From an uncultured Collinsella sp. (GTDB lineage Bacteria > Actinomycetota > Coriobacteriia > Coriobacteriales > Coriobacteriaceae): 15,461 bases of DNA. The DNA lies in contig URYT01000028.1 of assembly GCA_900552185.1 (NCBI GenBank), positions 1 to 15,461 on the forward strand, written 5' to 3'. Shown piece after piece: positions 12,637 through 15,461 of this stretch (positions are counted from its first letter, which is position 1; every line of letters starts with the position of its first letter). The translations under genes were made by a program, and so were the position numbers. Below the pieces are notes generated by a model that saw only the letters and a list, made by a program, of their open reading frames with translations, did no database searches and had not been told where the DNA came from.

Positions 12637-13602
12637 ATGCCGGGTAAAAGCCTAGAGAACATGCACGTAGCGGTCTTGGCGGGCGGTCATTCCGCTGAGC
12701 GCGAGATCTCGCTTAATTCGGGAAAGAACGTTGTGGTGGCACTGAAGGAAGCCGGCTACACCTCGGTGGAGCTGCTCGATACGGCCGCTGATGACTTTAT
12801 GGTAACCATGGCAACCGGCGGCTTTGACGTGGCGTTTATCGCCATGCACGGTGCCGGCGGCGAGGATGGCGCCATGCAAGGCGCCATGGAGACCCTGGGT
12901 ATCCCCTACACGGCTTCGGGCGTGCTTGCCAGCGCCTGCGGTGCCGACAAGGAGGTCTCTAAGCTCCTGTACGCCAAGGCGGGCATTCCCATTGCCCCCG
13001 GCCTTGCGCTCGAGGTGGGCGATGAAGTCGATATCGATCATATCGTCGAGGTTTGTGGCGAGCGCTGCTTTGTGAAGCCGGCCGTCAACGGTTCCAGCTA
13101 TGGCATTTCCCTGGTCCATGAGCCCTCCGAGCTGCCCGCGGCAATCGCCAAGGCGTTTGAGTACGGCGACAAAGTACTGGTCGAGAAGTGCATCGAGGGT
13201 ACCGAGATCACCGTCGGCGTATACGGCGAAGATGACGTGCGCGCTCTGCCGATTGTCGAGATTCGTAAGCCCGAGGACTGTGAGTTCTACGATCTGGACG
13301 TGAAGTATGTTGACCCTACGGACATCCATCGCATTCCGGCGCAGATTTCACCCGAGAATTACGCTCGTGCCCAGGAGCTTGCCTGTGCTGCTCACAAGGC
13401 CCTCGGTTGCCTGGGTATCTCGCGCAGCGACTTTATCGTGAGTGAGGACGGCCCCGTTATCCTCGAGACCAATACCATTCCCGGCATGACCGATACGTCG
13501 CTGTATCCGGACGAGATCCGCCACACCGACGACATGACGTTCCCGCAGGTCTGTGACAGCCTGATCCGTATGGGCCTTCGTCGAGCGGGCATTGCATGCT
13601 AA
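12637..13602 (+). CDS. ddl: D-alanine--D-alanine ligase
   Basis: This 321-residue ATP-grasp enzyme joins two D-alanines for peptidoglycan precursors in the cytoplasm. Family motifs run in order: AGGHSAEREISLNSG (about 15-29), MHGAGGEDGAMQG (about 70-82), VKPAVNGSSYGIS (about 146-158), EGTEITVGVY, FYDLDVKY (about 217-224) and LETNTIPGMT (about 276-285). The Tyr in VKY aligns with the residue kept in D-Ala ligases and changed to Phe in some D-lactate ligases, so a D-Ala-D-Ala product is expected. The usual second Tyr of FYDY is Leu here. The start ATG at 12637 is supported by GAGGAGGAG (12621-12629), 7 nt upstream; a second in-frame ATG at 12661 lacks such a site. The 3' end overlaps the next gene by 7 bp. 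Confidence 0.96.
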   Translation: MPGKSLENMHVAVLAGGHSAEREISLNSGKNVVVALKEAGYTSVELLDTAADDFMVTMATGGFDVAFIAMHGAGGEDGAMQGAMETLGIPYTASGVLASACGADKEVSKLLYAKAGIPIAPGLALEVGDEVDIDHIVEVCGERCFVKPAVNGSSYGISLVHEPSELPAAIAKAFEYGDKVLVEKCIEGTEITVGVYGEDDVRALPIVEIRKPEDCEFYDLDVKYVDPTDIHRIPAQISPENYARAQELACAAHKALGCLGISRSDFIVSEDGPVILETNTIPGMTDTSLYPDEIRHTDDMTFPQVCDSLIRMGLRRAGIAC

Positions 13603-15461
13603 TCGAGGACGCGGTTTCGTCAGGAACGCCGCAGTTTGTCATCGACTCCTATGCCACGCTTGCCGAACGCGCCAAAACGCAGTCCTTTGGTCTTATCGAG
13701 GAAGATGTGATTGTCCTCGATACCGAGACCACAGGTCTTTCGGTGCAGGACAATGAACTGATCGAGATCTCGGCGGCCCGTCTTTCGGGCCGCGAGATCG
13801 TCGACCGTTTCGATACCTTCGTGCATCCCAAGCAGCTGATTCCCGCCGAGATTACCGAGCTCACGAGCATTACAAATGCCGATGTGGCAGATGCCCCGTC
13901 GGCCGTTGAGGCCGTCGCCGCTCTCGCCGATTTTGTCGGTGGTTGCCCGGTGATCGCACATAACGCCACGTTCGACCGCTCGTTTATCGAGTCGGTCAAA
14001 GGCGGCGTCAACGTGAGCGATATTTGGATCGATTCGCTGGCGCTGTCGCGAATCGCGCTTCCGCGCCTGGCCTCGCACAAGCTGTCTTTTATGGCCGATC
14101 TGTTTGGCTGTGACTCGGTATCACACCGTGCCAATGCCGACGTCGACGCCCTGTGTGGCGTATGGCGCGTGTTGCTCGTGGCGCTCACCGACTTGCCCCA
14201 GGGCCTCATGGCGCGCCTAGCCGACATGCATCCGGATGTGCCTTGGTCCTATCGTCCTATCTTCTCATTCTTGGCAGGGCAGAACCCTGGTTCTATCTTC
14301 TCTCTCAGCGCCGCTCGTGCTGACGCTCTCAAGGCCGATCGCGCCGACGATCGGGTGGACGCCGACGAACTGCCGGTACTCAAGATGCCGAGTCGTGAGG
14401 AGATTGAGGCAGACTATGCGCCAGGTGGCCTGGTCAATCGCATGTATCCCACCTACGAGCCGCGTGATGAGCAGATCGCGATGGCGCTCGAGGTCCGCGA
14501 TGCGCTGGTCACGGGCACTCATCGTGTAATTGAGGCGGGCACGGGCGTCGGCAAATCGATGGCCTATCTGGTGCCTTTTGCCGAGGCAGCACGCCGTAAC
14601 AACATCACGGTTGGTATTGCGACCAAATCGAACAATCTTGCCGACCAGCTCATGTACCATGAGCTGCCAAAACTTGCCGAGCAACTGGACGGTGGTCTGT
14701 CATTTTGCGCTCTCAAGGGGTATGACCACTATCCGTGCCTGCGCAAGCTTGAGCGCATGAGCCGCGGCCAGGTCGAGATTACCACCAAGCGCGATCCGGC
14801 GGACACGCTCACGGCGGTCGCGGTCATTATGGCGTACGTCTGCCAATCAGCCGATGGCGACCTCGACTCACTTGGCATTCGGTGGCGCAGCGTCAACCGC
14901 CCCGACTTTACGACGGCCTCGCGCGAGTGTGTTCGTCGCCTCTGCCCGTTTTTCCCTGATAAATGTTTGGTCCACGGCGCTCGCCGTCGTGCGGCGCATG
15001 CCGATGTGGTGGTCACCAACCATTCCCTGCTGTTCCGCAACGTTGCGGCCGAGGGCAGGATTTTGCCTCCGATTCGTCATTGGGTAATCGACGAGGCCCA
15101 TTCCATCGAGCGCGAGGCGCGCCGCCAGTGGGCGCGCGTGGTGTCGGCGGACGAGTCACGCGTTCTGTTTGAGCGCCTGGGTGGCTCGAGCACCGGCGCG
15201 CTAAGCCAGGTTTCCCATGATTTGGCAACCTCCGAGGGCTCTACGCTCTATCTGGGCCTTACTGCCAAGGCGACGTCGACAGTTGCGCGCGCGAGCATGG
15301 CAATCGCCGACGTGTTCGATGGCGTTCGCGAGCTCGGCCGCCGTGCCCGTGGGGGTTATGACAATGCCAATCTATGGATTGGCCCCGAGCTGCGCGAATC
15401 TGACGACTGGCATGATTTCTTACCGTCGGCCTACACTGCCATCGACGCATTGGAACAAGCT
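13596..15461 (+). CDS. DinG-type 3'-5' exonuclease-helicase fusion, C-terminus beyond the right edge
   Basis: An open frame from ATG 13596 runs to the window end; 622 residues are visible. The N-terminal part is a DnaQ-like DEDDh exonuclease: ExoI VLDTETTGL (about 40-48), ExoII IAHNATFDRSF, and ExoIII HRANADVDAL with the catalytic His and Asp. The second part is an XPD/DinG superfamily-2 helicase: Walker A EAGTGVGKS (313-321) and motif II DEAH (499-502). Between them lie KGYDHYPC, CVRRLC and PDKC, spaced like the four cysteines of an iron-sulfur cluster, followed by ADVVVTNHSLL. The architecture matches the Gram-positive DinG exonuclease-helicase family, involved in DNA repair or damage tolerance. 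In Bacillus the DinG protein is mainly an exonuclease; here the ATPase motifs look intact. The start overlaps ddl by 7 bp, so the genes are co-transcribed. C-terminal helicase motifs IV-VI are not in the window. Confidence 0.93.
   Translation, partial: MLIEDAVSSGTPQFVIDSYATLAERAKTQSFGLIEEDVIVLDTETTGLSVQDNELIEISAARLSGREIVDRFDTFVHPKQLIPAEITELTSITNADVADAPSAVEAVAALADFVGGCPVIAHNATFDRSFIESVKGGVNVSDIWIDSLALSRIALPRLASHKLSFMADLFGCDSVSHRANADVDALCGVWRVLLVALTDLPQGLMARLADMHPDVPWSYRPIFSFLAGQNPGSIFSLSAARADALKADRADDRVDADELPVLKMPSREEIEADYAPGGLVNRMYPTYEPRDEQIAMALEVRDALVTGTHRVIEAGTGVGKSMAYLVPFAEAARRNNITVGIATKSNNLADQLMYHELPKLAEQLDGGLSFCALKGYDHYPCLRKLERMSRGQVEITTKRDPADTLTAVAVIMAYVCQSADGDLDSLGIRWRSVNRPDFTTASRECVRRLCPFFPDKCLVHGARRRAAHADVVVTNHSLLFRNVAAEGRILPPIRHWVIDEAHSIEREARRQWARVVSADESRVLFERLGGSSTGALSQVSHDLATSEGSTLYLGLTAKATSTVARASMAIADVFDGVRELGRRARGGYDNANLWIGPELRESDDWHDFLPSAYTAIDALEQA

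Noticed and set aside
11892..12647. A 251-codon plus-strand open frame opposite rlmN
   Set aside because: Antisense to rlmN, whose radical-SAM and catalytic cysteines are all present. No ribosome site or domain in the shadow.
12868..12893. Direct repeat GGCGCCATG in ddl
   Set aside because: It encodes the conserved GEDGAMQGAM segment of the ligase and is explained by the protein sequence.
12652..13329. A 225-codon minus-strand open frame opposite ddl
   Set aside because: Antisense to a complete D-Ala-D-Ala ligase; product has no recognisable motif.

Overview
The window is a bacterial chromosomal replication-origin region. Gene order, the high-GC housekeeping genes, a DciA-type DUF721 gene after recF, and an ATPase gene next to dnaA suggest a member of the Coriobacteriia (Actinomycetota), most likely Collinsella or a close relative. 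That assignment is inference from gene content; no rRNA gene is present.

Layout. From 5913 down to 1 all genes are on the minus strand: an unrecognised GHKL-ATPase/winged-helix protein, dnaA, dnaN, recF and a DUF721 (DciA-like) gene cut by the left edge. From 6259 to 8387 the plus strand carries the conserved rpmH-rnpA-yidD-yidC-jag cluster, which ends at a strong intrinsic terminator. Next come rsmG, three perfect parS sites at exact 39-bp intervals, parA, parB and a small membrane-protein gene, closed by a second terminator. The minus-strand rlmN converges on this block with its own terminator. ddl and a DinG-type exonuclease-helicase gene, cut by the right edge, run rightward from a divergent promoter region.

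The origin looks bipartite, as in Bacillus. One gene-free stretch (5914-6258, between the ATPase gene and rpmH) holds a dense cluster of GTTTTCAACA-like DnaA boxes. The other (2583-2820, between dnaA and dnaN) holds more boxes, an 83% AT segment and a run of five DnaA-trio triplets (TAA/TAG) on the strand and side expected for strand opening. The boxes mostly depart from the classical C at position 6, and the DnaA recognition helix carries N and S where E. coli has D433 and T435. Box and initiator may have diverged together.

The most novel item is the 450-residue protein encoded between the origin and dnaA, 15 bp upstream of dnaA. It has an intact GHKL ATP-binding fold, a long Q/P/Y/M-rich prion-like linker and a C-terminal winged helix. 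Its position suggests co-expression with DnaA and a possible role in controlling initiation. Two degenerate parS sites (inside dnaA and after rlmN) and a 12-bp palindrome found twice (TTAGGTACCTAA) are further candidate protein-binding sites. GC content drops visibly from rsmG through parB compared with the flanks.

The genes form a coherent set: initiation (DnaA, DnaN, possible helicase loader), repair (RecF, DinG-like), segregation (ParA, ParB, parS), RNA processing and rRNA modification (RnpA, RsmG, RlmN, Jag), membrane insertion (YidC, YidD) and cell-wall precursor synthesis (Ddl).
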